From assembly GCA_947626275.1 (NCBI GenBank), contig CANQRL010000008.1, positions 1 through 64,000 on the forward strand: 64,000 nt of DNA. The letters run 5' to 3'. The notes beneath the pieces were generated by a model, which searched no databases, was not told the origin of the DNA, and saw only the letters and a program-made list of their open reading frames with translations. Shown one piece after another: positions 50,901 to 58,213 of this stretch. Numbering within the stretch: the stretch's first letter is position 1; each line of letters opens with the position of its first letter. Made by a program: the position numbers and the translations under genes. The DNA is from an uncultured Bacilli bacterium. GTDB taxonomy: Bacteria > Bacillota_I > Bacilli_A > RF39 > UBA660.

Positions 50901-52683
50901 TTATGAGTTGAATAATTTCTTAACGATTCAAAATAAATACGCAATGAATTTCCAAGACAATATTGTCTACATGGGAAGTACGGAAGAGATTACTGGCGTT
51001 GAGACAGCTTCTGTTATGACAAAACAGGTCAAAGTTCAAGAGTTTGTCGGTAAGAAGGAAACGATTACCTTTGCCTTCCTTCTTGGATGTGAGAAAAAGA
51101 TAGAAGATATTCAAAAGGTTTTGAAAAAATATGAAGATCTTTCTTATGTTGAAAAGAAGTATCAAGAAACCGTTCAATGGTGGTTAGAAAAACTATCTGC
51201 AATTCAAGTCAAGACGAGTGATGCCTCTTTCGACTTTATGGTTAATTATTGGTACTTATATCAAACATTTGCTTCTCGAATCATGGCGAAATCTGGCTTT
51301 TATCAAGTCGGTGGAGCGTTTGGTTTCCGAGATCAGTTACAAGATTCCATGAATGTTTGTTTAGTGGATCCAACTATTTGCCGTAATCAAATTTTAATCT
51401 GTGCGAAACATCAATTCCCAGAAGGAGATGTTCTTCACTGGTGGCATGTCGAGAACCATTTTGGTCTACGTTCTCGTTATAAAGACGATTATCTATGGCT
51501 CATTTATGCGACTTTGGAATACTTACGGACAACAGGAGACGAAAGCATTTTAGAGGAACAAGTTCCATTTGTTGTAGGAGACCTTTTACTTCCTGATGAG
51601 GAAGAGCGAGGAATGACGTTTAGCTACACGACGGAAACCAGTTCCCTATATGAACATTTAAAACGAATTATGGACAAGTTATTAAATGAAATAGGGGAAA
51701 ATGGTCTACCACTGATGGGTGGTGGGGATTGGAACGATGGAATGAACCATGTCGGTATTCAAGGAAAAGGAACGAGTGTATGGCTAGGCTTCTTTGCTTA
51801 TGAAGTAGCAGAAAGATTCATTGAAATTGCAAAACGATATGAGGAAGCGGATACTACTGTTTTTGAAACCTTCTGCCAAAATTTAAAGAAATCCCTTCTA
51901 GAAAATGCTTGGGATGGAGAATATTATTTACGAGCTTACTTCGATAATGGAGATAAGCTAGGAAGCCATGAAAACCAAGAATGTAAAGTAGACTTAATTT
52001 CGCAAAGTTGGGCTATCTTAACTGATATTGCAACAGATACACAAATTAGAACGATTTTAAAGGCAGTAGAAGAAAATTTAGTAGATGAAGAGCATGGACT
52101 CATTAAATTATTAACGCCAGCTTTCTCTAATCCAGTAGATAATCCAGGATACATTAAAGATTATTCGGTTGGCATTCGTGAGAATGGTGGACAATATACT
52201 CATGCTGTATCATGGTGGATTATGGCTCTTTTGAAATTGGGTTATTATGATTTAGCGTATCGTTATTATCAGATGATTAATCCGATTAACCATACTTTAA
52301 CAAAGAGGGATACTGAGATATATCAAGTAGAACCATACGTTATTGCTGCAGATATCTATAGTAATCCAAACTTTGCTGGACATGGTGGTTGGACCTGGTA
52401 TACAGGATCGAGTGGATGGTTCTACCATGTAGCGATTACGGATATTTTAGGCTTCCATAAAGTTGGCAATCAACTCTATATCCTTCCAGCCATTCCATCA
52501 AAATGGGAGAGTTATAAGTTGACTTATCGTTATCAAGAGACAACCTATACGATTAATGTAAATAATCATAAAGAAAATGATGAGATTAGACTCGATGGTA
52601 AAGTAGTTAAAGAAATCAAACTTGTAAACGATAAAAAGGCTCATAATATTAACGTAAACATCAAGAAAAGAGGTGTAAAATGA
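44998..52683 (+). CDS. Cyclic beta-1,2-glucan synthase-like protein (GT84 plus GH94)
   Basis: A 2561-residue membrane enzyme, the largest gene here. The N-terminal part (1-320) is helical. Membrane helices lie near 328-385, 726-765 and 855-893. The GT84 glucosyltransferase domain between them has ITLDQDTQL with D542 and D544. A glycoamylase-like domain (about 900-1330) contains WSGTSFEYYMPLIWMKAYPN. Two carbohydrate-binding domains precede the GH94 phosphorylase-type domain with GGGDWNDGMNHVG near residue 2244. This is the NdvB/Cgs architecture that builds and closes cyclic beta-1,2-glucan. The upstream in-frame start at 44860 lies inside the previous gene; ATG 44998 has GGGTGATAA. It is translationally coupled to pgi. 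Confidence 0.92.
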   Translation: MGGIYLRKYRKNFYKNKDIVSSYYTYLTGLTNEHYYIGTVNEWIVDNYYLLVEREKVTKAFLKNRKAYNHAFKKNQNLYTIMEKILKRNKFKIDANILIQELNRYQDNFSYYFSYHEINSVSVVCYLVLLEELVKLCNREEKRLKESFEVKNIIETIERDIHKYHEVDLHDYITITEDIIQRPVYLERLNAGLKELGQRSNEVFKQLNEILDGKNISLNTIIEGVYQDVAEENMLVSNIFNSIVKINKIEIEKLYRKVSKTEYILLMDSYYGQMTTETKQLYRERVLVNAKKAKKTEYEYMKDIIALATKEDKHVGEYLKKKENLQLRAYVFVGIVATLTFLLSFFLSKYFISPRILGMLLLLIPVSEIVIEIGTRVYLKFYRPEPIAKLDFTDGIPKSSATMTVIVTILKSVDKVEKMFDTLESYYLANKSDNLYFTLLGDACSSAHQIEPFDDEIVEAGRKRAQKLNQKYGKDIFYFIYRKRLYNESEEEWLGYERKRGALEQFNRLLLGKFSESEKEQYYMTHTFENFDKKIKYVITLDQDTQLILGAASQLAGTMAHPLNKPILNKDHTKVISGYAIMQPKVSVDVESTNQSLYTQIYAGIGGYDIYNKVVANFYQDVFKEGSFWGKGIYDLEVFDEVLTGLFPNNQILSHDLLEGNYVRCGFVSDVEVIDDFPSTFLADATRRHRWARGDMQISPWLNPKKSPLTLIERWKIFDNLRRGLLDASLLLLLLVAFLWGVSNPAWWILFVTGVLILPILFYIKDKLRIQKERTLKIKHYENIAYGFKAVFIRTFSTFSALPYNAKLYLDAFIRAWYRMHVSHKHLLAWLTADDASKNTKNTFFSYLMNFKINYVASLIFILMVFLFRKEYLSLAFGVSLLFFIGSVIFYLISKDINRNRKKLSKKEQEDLRNTAYDTWKFYDDLLTEENNYLIVDNYQLNRETKEDVKTSPTNIGFSLMALISASELNFITKEEAVSRIEKVIETVERLEKWHGHLYNWYHVKTLSRMYPPTISTVDSGNFVASLMVTKSFIKEYGSENLKNRIENLIRQTNFKYLFNKDEMVFSCGYDAYNEQLIPFNYNKFASEARLTSFIAIAKGDIKKNHWFLLDKTLTTYMGRKGLLSWSGTSFEYYMPLIWMKAYPNTLMDESYYFAHYCQKEYMRTIDSSMPWGISEAAYNLLDDSENYKYKAFGTPYLKFRDNSEERIVLSPYGSALAITRFPRDVYNNLQKFKKLKMYGKYGFYESYDYEDKTPIFSYFAHHQGMILCSLTNLLSNNVLQKYFYKDIRVQSFDVLNKEKVQIEPMIDLKIVKYKKYDYDKEIFENDIREYAYLSQRPEVSVLSNSRYCILLNDRGAGFSRYKTIQLNRYRKITEQQYGNFLYIRDLENNKVWSNTYVPTNVRPDRYNVVFALDRIRYMRVDNDIVTNSEIIVTKRQNAEIRKITFKNVSAKTKRLELTTYTEPILSERDADIGHRVFNNMFIKSYFHTETSSLILNRRIRGTKDKFYMINKLLIENPLEDYSYETERSHFIDRGTDYQKPSGIHKKLTNYAGENIDPISCIRNRIEIPSLKEVTVYMITGFGKSEEQVLSIVNAYHDEESIEEAFELATMMVNAATKKLGVTGADVHHYNMMLNYLNQTSRIHLNENRRNLLLQNKLGQNTLWSFGISGERPIILLEMNDLDSASIAMELLKAFEYYKSKCIFVDLVIVNSCDEKAAKTIAKMVNDEVYRIYAVNNFSNTPGRVVLLERTKMSGEDLNLLRAIARLSFNSNYNHSLKEQIDTLQRENQINDYTEREFLPSENTNEEEELLFHNEYGGFTKDGKEYHITNPNTPMPWSNVLTNGSFGTVITNNDNGFTYADNSREYKITSWTNDTLIDDKSEGIMINDKQITWHDAVHGIGYSKFKFKNKEFKLDVTYFVPPTDNIKVGIYTLKNISGRDLDLDISYWINPVLGETEEKTIRHLVCNYYELNNFLTIQNKYAMNFQDNIVYMGSTEEITGVETASVMTKQVKVQEFVGKKETITFAFLLGCEKKIEDIQKVLKKYEDLSYVEKKYQETVQWWLEKLSAIQVKTSDASFDFMVNYWYLYQTFASRIMAKSGFYQVGGAFGFRDQLQDSMNVCLVDPTICRNQILICAKHQFPEGDVLHWWHVENHFGLRSRYKDDYLWLIYATLEYLRTTGDESILEEQVPFVVGDLLLPDEEERGMTFSYTTETSSLYEHLKRIMDKLLNEIGENGLPLMGGGDWNDGMNHVGIQGKGTSVWLGFFAYEVAERFIEIAKRYEEADTTVFETFCQNLKKSLLENAWDGEYYLRAYFDNGDKLGSHENQECKVDLISQSWAILTDIATDTQIRTILKAVEENLVDEEHGLIKLLTPAFSNPVDNPGYIKDYSVGIRENGGQYTHAVSWWIMALLKLGYYDLAYRYYQMINPINHTLTKRDTEIYQVEPYVIAADIYSNPNFAGHGGWTWYTGSSGWFYHVAITDILGFHKVGNQLYILPAIPSKWESYKLTYRYQETTYTINVNNHKENDEIRLDGKVVKEIKLVNDKKAHNINVNIKKRGVK

Positions 52684-53861
52684 TTACTTTTGACTTTCAA
52701 AAATATCAGTATAAAAAATTAGAACAGTATAATTTAGATGATATAAAAGAAAGATTTTTGAAAGATAACAATATGAGTGGCTGGTATCGACTTGAACGAA
52801 CGGATTTTGATCGAATTCTCGATACTGCTTCTTATATTCGAGCAAACTGTGATGTTTTTTTGGTCATTGGAATTGGAGGTTCTTATATGGGAGCGAAGGC
52901 AGTTATCGATGCGATGAGTTCCTACTTTTCTCCTTCTAAACCAGAAGTCGTGTTTGCGGGATATCAACTTTCTAGTGATTACTTAACGGATTTACTAGAC
53001 TATTTGCAGGATAAAGAAGTGATGGTGAATGTCATTTCCAAAAGTGGAACGACCTTAGAGCCTGCGATTGCCTTTGATGAGATTTTAACGTTCATGAATA
53101 AAAAGTATGGAGAAAAAGCAAGTTCTCGTATCTTTGTGACAACGGATGAACATACTGGAACACTTTTAGAACTAGCAAAAGAGAAAAACTATACTCGTTT
53201 TGTTGTACCAGACGATATTGGTGGTCGGTTCTCTGTTTTAACACCAGTTGGTTTGCTTCCTATTGCGGTTGCAGGACTCGATATTGAAGAACTCTTCTAT
53301 GGAGCAGAGATAGCGAAGAGCAATTTAAAAGATTGTTACTACTATTCTCTTCTCCGTCATGAACTTTATGAAGAAGGGAAAGTCGTTGAATCTTTCGATA
53401 TCTATGAACCAAAATTAGCGTCTTTTGCCGAGTGGTTAAAACAATTATTTGGTGAATCACAAGGAAAAGAAGGAAAAGGAATTCTTCCTGTTTCCACAAT
53501 CAATACGCGAGATTTACATTCGCTTGGACAATATTATCAAGAAGGAAAAGATATTCTTTTCTCAACCGTTTTATTTGCTCATTCGAATGCAACTATTTCG
53601 CTAAATCAATATCAAAAGACATTAGATGAAGTAAACGAAATTGCGATGGAAAGTGTTGCGCAAGCCCATTTTGAAGGGCATCTTCCTAGCTCCATTATTT
53701 GTATGGATGAGATTTCTATGAAAAATCTTGGCTACCTCATTTTCTTCTTTGAAATGAGTGCTATGCTAGGTGGATACTTGTTAAACATTCCTTATTATGA
53801 TCAACCAGGTGTGAATGGTTATAAGGACATTCTTCATCGAAGAATAAAAGAAGATAAGTAA
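52680..53861 (+). CDS. pgi: Glucose-6-phosphate isomerase
   Basis: A 393-residue glycolytic enzyme converting glucose-6-P to fructose-6-P. FLVIGIGGSYMGAKAVIDAM (about 60-79), NVISKSGTTLEPAIAF (about 119-134), DDIGGRFSVLTPVGLLPIAV (about 180-199) and the C-terminal QPGVNGYKD with the catalytic lysine are intact. It is shorter than typical Firmicute enzymes (about 430-450). AGAGGTG precedes the ATG, which overlaps the glucan synthase stop by 4 nt. Coupling to the glucan gene suggests that sugar-phosphate supply and glucan synthesis are linked. Confidence 0.95.
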   Translation: MITFDFQKYQYKKLEQYNLDDIKERFLKDNNMSGWYRLERTDFDRILDTASYIRANCDVFLVIGIGGSYMGAKAVIDAMSSYFSPSKPEVVFAGYQLSSDYLTDLLDYLQDKEVMVNVISKSGTTLEPAIAFDEILTFMNKKYGEKASSRIFVTTDEHTGTLLELAKEKNYTRFVVPDDIGGRFSVLTPVGLLPIAVAGLDIEELFYGAEIAKSNLKDCYYYSLLRHELYEEGKVVESFDIYEPKLASFAEWLKQLFGESQGKEGKGILPVSTINTRDLHSLGQYYQEGKDILFSTVLFAHSNATISLNQYQKTLDEVNEIAMESVAQAHFEGHLPSSIICMDEISMKNLGYLIFFFEMSAMLGGYLLNIPYYDQPGVNGYKDILHRRIKEDK

Positions 53862-53873
53862 TTATCTTTTTTT
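53851..53873 (+). terminator. Terminator after pgi
   Basis: AAGATAA (53851-53857) pairs with TTATCTT (53862-53868). The GTAA loop holds the stop codon. Confidence 0.7.
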
Positions 53874-53890
53874 ATTATCTTCTTAGAACA

Positions 53891-53899
53891 TGATATAAT
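53891..53899 (+). promoter_or_regulatory. Extended -10 promoter of the nitroreductase gene
   Basis: TGATATAAT lies 16 nt before the ATG at 53916. Confidence 0.55.
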
Positions 53900-53915
53900 G
53901 AAATTAGGTGAGAAT

Positions 53916-54443
53916 ATGGAATTGAAAGAAGCTATTGAAAAGAGAAGAAGTATTCGGAAGTATGAAGAAAAAGAGGTTTCGGATGAACTGATAGAAGAGT
54001 TGATAGAAGCGGCTCGTTTAGCGCCTTCTGGACATAACCGGCAACCATGGCAATTTCAAATAGTGCGTGGGGAGATAAAGGATAAAATTGCAGATACCCT
54101 TTATGAAAAGATGATTTCTGTTGAAGGTTCTACGGCGCCCCATACAGCTACGGTTATGAAGGAGGCTCCTGTTTTACTTGTCGTTTATTTAACAGAGGAA
54201 AATGAAGAGAATTTCTTGTTTGATGTACTCTCTATTGGAGGCGCGATTGAACACATTTTACTACGAGCAACAGACCTTGGATTAGGAAGCCTTTGGATTG
54301 GAAATACCAAATATATTGAAAAAGAAATGCAAGAAATTTTAGGAAACCAAAACCGTATCGTTTCAACGGTAGCGATTGGTTTTAAAGCGCAAGAACCTCA
54401 CGCTAGACCCCGTAAATCGCTTTCGGAAATTCTTGTGAAATAG
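53916..54443 (+). CDS. Nitroreductase-family flavoprotein
   Basis: A 175-residue FMN-dependent oxidoreductase. MELKEAIEKRRSIRKYEEKE (1-20) is the typical FMN-phosphate binding start, IEAARLAPSGHNRQPWQFQI (about 33-52) the second FMN motif, and GGAIEHILLRATDLGLGSLWIG (about 108-129) the conserved core. AGGTGAGA precedes the ATG; a start at 53898 would overlap the promoter. Substrate unknown. Confidence 0.92.
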   Translation: MELKEAIEKRRSIRKYEEKEVSDELIEELIEAARLAPSGHNRQPWQFQIVRGEIKDKIADTLYEKMISVEGSTAPHTATVMKEAPVLLVVYLTEENEENFLFDVLSIGGAIEHILLRATDLGLGSLWIGNTKYIEKEMQEILGNQNRIVSTVAIGFKAQEPHARPRKSLSEILVK

Positions 54444-54462
54444 GGATGTAAAATCCCTTTTT
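54442..54462 (+). terminator. Terminator after the nitroreductase gene
   Basis: AGGGAT (54442-54447) pairs with ATCCCT (54453-54458). The TAG stop is at the start of the stem. Confidence 0.7.
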
Positions 54463-54495
54463 CTATGCTATAATGAAGAAGATAGGAGAGGTCTT

Positions 54496-55866
54496 ATGGC
54501 TTTAGAGAGAGAAGAAGTTGATGTATCCAAAAGTCCATATGTTGCAATTCAATATCGTCCTAGAAACCAAAAACTATGGGATAGTTTTGAAATGCTTTTA
54601 CGTCTTGTAGAGATAGCTAGTCAACTACAAGATTTTCGTAGTGAGCGAGACTTAATCATTCACCTTTTTCTCCTATTAGAAAAATGTGAAACTTTAGAAG
54701 ATTTGGAAGATGTTCAAAAAGGATTTAAAGAACTTGCCAGAGTAGGAACTTATGGGGAAGCCATTTTTGAAAGTTGTGACCGTATGATTATTTTGAGGAA
54801 GAAAGATATTCCATTCCTTCCTCGGAAAGTATCAAAATTAAAAGAGGATGGATCTGGAGTAGAAAGCGAATATTTTAAGGTAAAAGTAGACACGAATAAT
54901 GTTGCCCTTGCTCTTCGTATTCGAATGTTATTAACTTCTCTTGCCATAGCGGATATCCATCCAAATAGTCAAAATGTATTATTTGTCTCTGCTCGTTTTG
55001 TCAATGCTTTAGGATTTTGTCAAAATGAGGAAGAGTTAACTTGTATTCGCCATGTTTTAGAGGAAATCTCTAAGATGGGTGGATACGCAACTACTTTCTA
55101 TCATGATAGAGTTGATTTATTAACATTAGATGGACTTGCCAAAATCAAAGCGAAATTTGGTGACAAGCCAGATGTAAAAGTGAATCGAACGCAAACACCA
55201 AAACCGATTGTAAGAAAAAAGGAAAAAAAGGAAACAACCGAATCTACTCAGGATTATGCAGTAGAACCAATTCCTGATGCTCCTCCCGTTTTACAAGAAC
55301 AACCGGTTGTTCCACAGGAAGAAGAGAAAGAACCTCTAACAGTAGAGGAAAAATATGACCTAGAAGAGTTCACTTTGGACTACCAAAAGGGCATGGATAG
55401 CTATGATCAAATGTTGAATTCTCCATCTAAGAGAGTCGATCTATTAGAAGAACTTTTCTATGCATTACGCAAACTTGACAACCGATTAGAAGGTATGAGA
55501 ATCCTTATGGATGTCGATACTTTTGAACGGTATGGTAGAAAATTAGAAGAGGCTATCAAACGCGTTCAGTCCCTTTACCTACGTACCGTTAATGAGCTAG
55601 AGGAGTTTGAATTGCGCTATAAACGATGTGTTTATGATTTCTCTGAGGTATTAGACGGAACGAATTTAGAAGATTTAGAGGAGATTCAAACCCGTTTCCA
55701 TGAGTTACAAAACGAATTTGAGGAGTTAAAAGGAAAACTACCTATAAACAAGGAACGGAAGTATGCGGAAGAACTAGAAGATATGCTTCGTAAGATTGCT
55801 AAAAAAATAGAGATGGCGACGGAACAGACAAGTCGCTTAGAATCTATGGACCATATGGTTTATTAA
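54496..55866 (+). CDS. Uncharacterised coiled-coil protein
   Basis: A 456-residue cytoplasmic protein I do not recognise. Residues 1-240 look globular (SPYVAIQYRPRNQKLWDSFE). A Pro/Glu-rich linker (about 230-290) leads to a helical C terminus with strong coiled-coil character (ELEEFELRYKRCVYDFSEVL). GATAGGAGAGG precedes the ATG, with TGCTATAAT upstream. Confidence 0.65.
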   Translation: MALEREEVDVSKSPYVAIQYRPRNQKLWDSFEMLLRLVEIASQLQDFRSERDLIIHLFLLLEKCETLEDLEDVQKGFKELARVGTYGEAIFESCDRMIILRKKDIPFLPRKVSKLKEDGSGVESEYFKVKVDTNNVALALRIRMLLTSLAIADIHPNSQNVLFVSARFVNALGFCQNEEELTCIRHVLEEISKMGGYATTFYHDRVDLLTLDGLAKIKAKFGDKPDVKVNRTQTPKPIVRKKEKKETTESTQDYAVEPIPDAPPVLQEQPVVPQEEEKEPLTVEEKYDLEEFTLDYQKGMDSYDQMLNSPSKRVDLLEELFYALRKLDNRLEGMRILMDVDTFERYGRKLEEAIKRVQSLYLRTVNELEEFELRYKRCVYDFSEVLDGTNLEDLEEIQTRFHELQNEFEELKGKLPINKERKYAEELEDMLRKIAKKIEMATEQTSRLESMDHMVY

Positions 55867-55892
55867 GACTTACTTATAGTAAGTCTTTTTTT
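55865..55892 (+). terminator. Terminator of the coiled-coil gene
   Basis: AAGACTTAC (55865-55873) pairs with GTAAGTCTT (55879-55887), followed by T residues; the stop codon touches the stem. Confidence 0.8.
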
Positions 55893-55972
55893 GTTAAGAA
55901 AAATGATACTTGAATCAAATTCTTTTAAATAAAAGTAAGAAATCGCTAAGATAAGGAAAAATAAGTACCAAT

Positions 55973-56010
55973 TTGTCAATTTGACAAGCTCCTTTCAAAT
56001 GTGTTACGAT
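55973..56010 (+). promoter_or_regulatory. Promoter with a palindrome over the -35
   Basis: TTGACA at 55981-55986 and TACGAT at 56005-56010 are spaced 18 nt. The -35 is inside a perfect palindrome, TTGTCA-ATT-TGACAA (55973-55987), which may be a repressor operator for the gene at 56052. Confidence 0.55.
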
Positions 56011-56051
56011 AGCAATGCTTTCCAAAAAAGAAATGAGTGAGGTGACTTCGA

Positions 56052-56696
56052 GTGAAAGCAAGCCAGAAGACGATATTACTTGTTCTATTGACAGTAATAG
56101 ATTGTATCGTTGGAGGGGTTATCATAAGAGATGCTGTAGTAAAGAAACCTAAATCAGAATCTAATCCGATACCGCTTGCCGATATGGGACAAGCTATCCC
56201 TGTAGGAGAGGATTTAGTGGAAGCTACTCAGGAAGAAGAGAAAGAACCAGAGGTTGTGGCAGAGCCGGTTGAAGAGCCAGTCAAGGAAGTTGTTTATGAT
56301 GGGATGACGTTAGAAGAATTGGCAGCGAAGTTAAACCGTTCTCTAAAAGGAACCATAGCTGGAAAAGGTGAATTAATCGCCTCTTATTCTTTAGAAAAAG
56401 GAGTAGATCCTTATATCGCAACAGCGATTATGCTACACGAAACAGGATGTACATGGAATTGTAGTAATTTGGTAAAAAAATGTAATAATGTAGGAGGTCA
56501 GAAGGGAAAAGGATGTGGTTCTTACCGCTCTTTTAGTACTTTGGAAGCCGGAATAAAAGGTTTTATTGATAATCTATCAAAAAATTATTTTTCGAAGGGA
56601 TTAGATACGCCAAAGGAAATCAATACCAAATATGCTACCGATAAAACTTGGTATAAAAAAGTAGACTCTTATGTAAAAAAAATAAAGAATAAATAA
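56052..56696 (+). CDS. Membrane-anchored lysozyme-fold muramidase/glucosaminidase-like protein
   Basis: A 214-residue protein. An N-terminal anchor (about 7-27) and a Glu/Pro-rich spacer (about 35-80) precede a lysozyme-like domain: ASYSLEKGVDPYIATAIMLH followed by ETG (about 110-132), with a candidate catalytic glutamate in HETG, then CNNVGGQKGKGCGSYRSFST and a C-terminal helix. It resembles glucosaminidase-type wall hydrolases. The start is GTG, with GAGGTGAC upstream. Confidence 0.75.
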   Translation: MKASQKTILLVLLTVIDCIVGGVIIRDAVVKKPKSESNPIPLADMGQAIPVGEDLVEATQEEEKEPEVVAEPVEEPVKEVVYDGMTLEELAAKLNRSLKGTIAGKGELIASYSLEKGVDPYIATAIMLHETGCTWNCSNLVKKCNNVGGQKGKGCGSYRSFSTLEAGIKGFIDNLSKNYFSKGLDTPKEINTKYATDKTWYKKVDSYVKKIKNK

Positions 56697-56710
56697 AATG
56701 TGAATATATG

Positions 56711-56739
56711 GTGGTACCTTTTTAGGTATCACTTTTTTT
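56711..56739 (+). terminator. Terminator of the lysozyme-fold gene
   Basis: GTGGTACC (56711-56718) pairs with GGTATCAC (56725-56732) with one G-T pair, followed by seven T. Confidence 0.75.
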
Positions 56740-56770
56740 AGGAAAGCGCATTGTAGATATCGCTCCTTTT

Positions 56771-56779
56771 TGATATAAT
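56771..56779 (+). promoter_or_regulatory. Extended -10 promoter
   Basis: TGATATAAT overlaps an in-frame ATG at 56778, which shows that this ATG is not the start codon. Confidence 0.55.
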
Positions 56780-56795
56780 GAGTATGGTGAAGAGT

Positions 56796-57359
56796 ATGGG
56801 ATGGTTTACAAGTAAGCCTAAAAAAGCATTGAATTCGCAAACGATGACATCACTCGTGTATGAGTCTGTACGAATTCGAAGTGGAGAGATAGAACCGATT
56901 CTAGATCGAGCTGGTGCTATCTACGATCCAATTGAGAATCAACTTGTCATCATGGCGATTAATTATGAAATATTAAATTGGGAATTAAGAAAAACAACCT
57001 CTAAAGAAATTGTGGATGCCATTATGGAAATGGCTCATAGGAAGTTTTATTACTCTCTTCAAATTGAAAAAGAGAGAGTCTTAGAGTATCAAGAAATTAT
57101 GAATCAAGCCAGTAAAAAGGCAGATGAAATTCTTTTTGTCAAACATGGACAAAAAGTTCCTAAATCTGTTTTACTATATAAGTTAATTTTAGAATTAGAA
57201 GGAATTAATGAGACGGTCATAGAACCATCATTTCGTAAAGAGATGGAATTGCTAATTGAAGGATGGTTTAAGGTAGCCAAAGCAATTAATGAGGAATATA
57301 AAGTAGTAGATACGAAAGAAGATATCGAAAAAAATAAACCAATTGATTTTGATTTTTAA
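56796..57359 (+). CDS. Uncharacterised helical protein
   Basis: A 187-residue cytoplasmic protein with no recognised domain (SLVYESVRIRSGEIEPILDR, VDAIMEMAHRKFYYSLQIEK). It is mostly helical. ATG at 56796 is chosen because GGTGAAG lies five bases before it and upstream ATGs fall in the promoter. Confidence 0.65.
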   Translation: MGWFTSKPKKALNSQTMTSLVYESVRIRSGEIEPILDRAGAIYDPIENQLVIMAINYEILNWELRKTTSKEIVDAIMEMAHRKFYYSLQIEKERVLEYQEIMNQASKKADEILFVKHGQKVPKSVLLYKLILELEGINETVIEPSFRKEMELLIEGWFKVAKAINEEYKVVDTKEDIEKNKPIDFDF

Positions 57360-57421
57360 GAAAAAAAGGTATCTTTCTTGAAAATTTATGCTATAATGTA
57401 GGTAATAATGGAGGTATCGTG

Positions 57422-57820
57422 ATGGAATCAAATGTAAGCAATGTCGATTTTGAAATATTGTGGGAAGGAAAACCAGCAGGACTTTGGCAAAGATTTTTGA
57501 CGTCTATTCACATGAATTTTACGACATACCAAATTACGAAAGATGAGTTAATTATTACGACTGGTTTTTTTAGAAAGAAAACCAATACGGTAGAACTATA
57601 CATGTTAAAAGATCCCGATTCAACGGAAAGCATTTATCAAAGAATGTTAGGAATTGGAACACTTTCTGTTGTTATCGATGCCCATGGAACAGGGGAAAGA
57701 GCAGGATCAAAAATATGGCTCAAGAATGTTCAAGAGCCAGCAAAGGTTAGAAAATTATTACGGGATGCCATCGAAGATGATGTCATGGAGAGAAAAATTA
57801 CTTATTTCGATAAAATATAA
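57422..57820 (+). CDS. PH-like domain protein
   Basis: A 132-residue protein with the bacterial PH-domain pattern: FEILWEGKPAGLWQRFLTSI, a strand pair YQITKDELIITTGFFRKKTN and VELYMLKDPDSTESIYQRML, then a C-terminal helix. No membrane helices, unlike many bacterial PH proteins. GGAGGT fits the ATG at 57422 better than the GTG at 57419. Confidence 0.75.
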   Translation: MESNVSNVDFEILWEGKPAGLWQRFLTSIHMNFTTYQITKDELIITTGFFRKKTNTVELYMLKDPDSTESIYQRMLGIGTLSVVIDAHGTGERAGSKIWLKNVQEPAKVRKLLRDAIEDDVMERKITYFDKI

Positions 57821-57838
57821 GATAGTTGGTGATTAAGG

Positions 57839-58174
57839 ATGAATAGAAAGGCAGAGGCAGTTGAACTAATCAATAAAAAATTAGCTGGTGGAAGTTTTTT
57901 ATCATACCAAGAAATTGCCATCATTACGGGCTATCATCCTAAATATATTTTACGATTAAAAAAAGAAATCTTAAATAATGAAATCCGTCTAGAACACGGA
58001 AACAAAAATAGAAAACCAATTAATACCATATCAGAACAAGAGAAGAAATATATCATTGATCTTTATAGAAGGTCGAATGTAAGTATCCGTAAGTTTTGTA
58101 AGTTTTACGGAAAGAGAAGTTATTCTTGCATTTATAACGTATTAAAAGAAGCGGATTTAATTCACCGCAGCTAA
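57839..58174 (+). CDS. Transposase-like helix-turn-helix protein
   Basis: A 111-residue DNA-binding protein with two HTH units. The first (LSYQEIAIITGYHPKYILRL, about 20-39) and the link HGNKNRKPINTISEQEKKYI resemble the N terminus of ISNCY/IS1202-type transposases; the second reads VSIRKFCKFYGKRSYSCIYN. No catalytic DDE domain and no inverted repeats are present, so it is either a remnant or a domesticated regulator. GGTGATTAAGG precedes the ATG. It follows the PH-domain gene by 18 nt. Confidence 0.65.
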   Translation: MNRKAEAVELINKKLAGGSFLSYQEIAIITGYHPKYILRLKKEILNNEIRLEHGNKNRKPINTISEQEKKYIIDLYRRSNVSIRKFCKFYGKRSYSCIYNVLKEADLIHRS

Positions 58175-58197
58175 AGATTTCTTCGGGAATCTTTTTT
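58173..58197 (+). terminator. Terminator with a TTCG tetraloop
   Basis: AAAGATT (58173-58179) pairs with AATCTTT (58188-58194), and the inner C-TTCG-G forms the very stable UUCG loop. The stop codon overlaps the stem. Confidence 0.8.
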
Positions 58198-58213
58198 CTT
58201 GGAAGGAGAGTTT

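Noticed and set aside
57358-57379. Terminator after the gene ending at 57359
   Set aside because: AAGAAA and TTTCTT can pair, but no T-tract follows.
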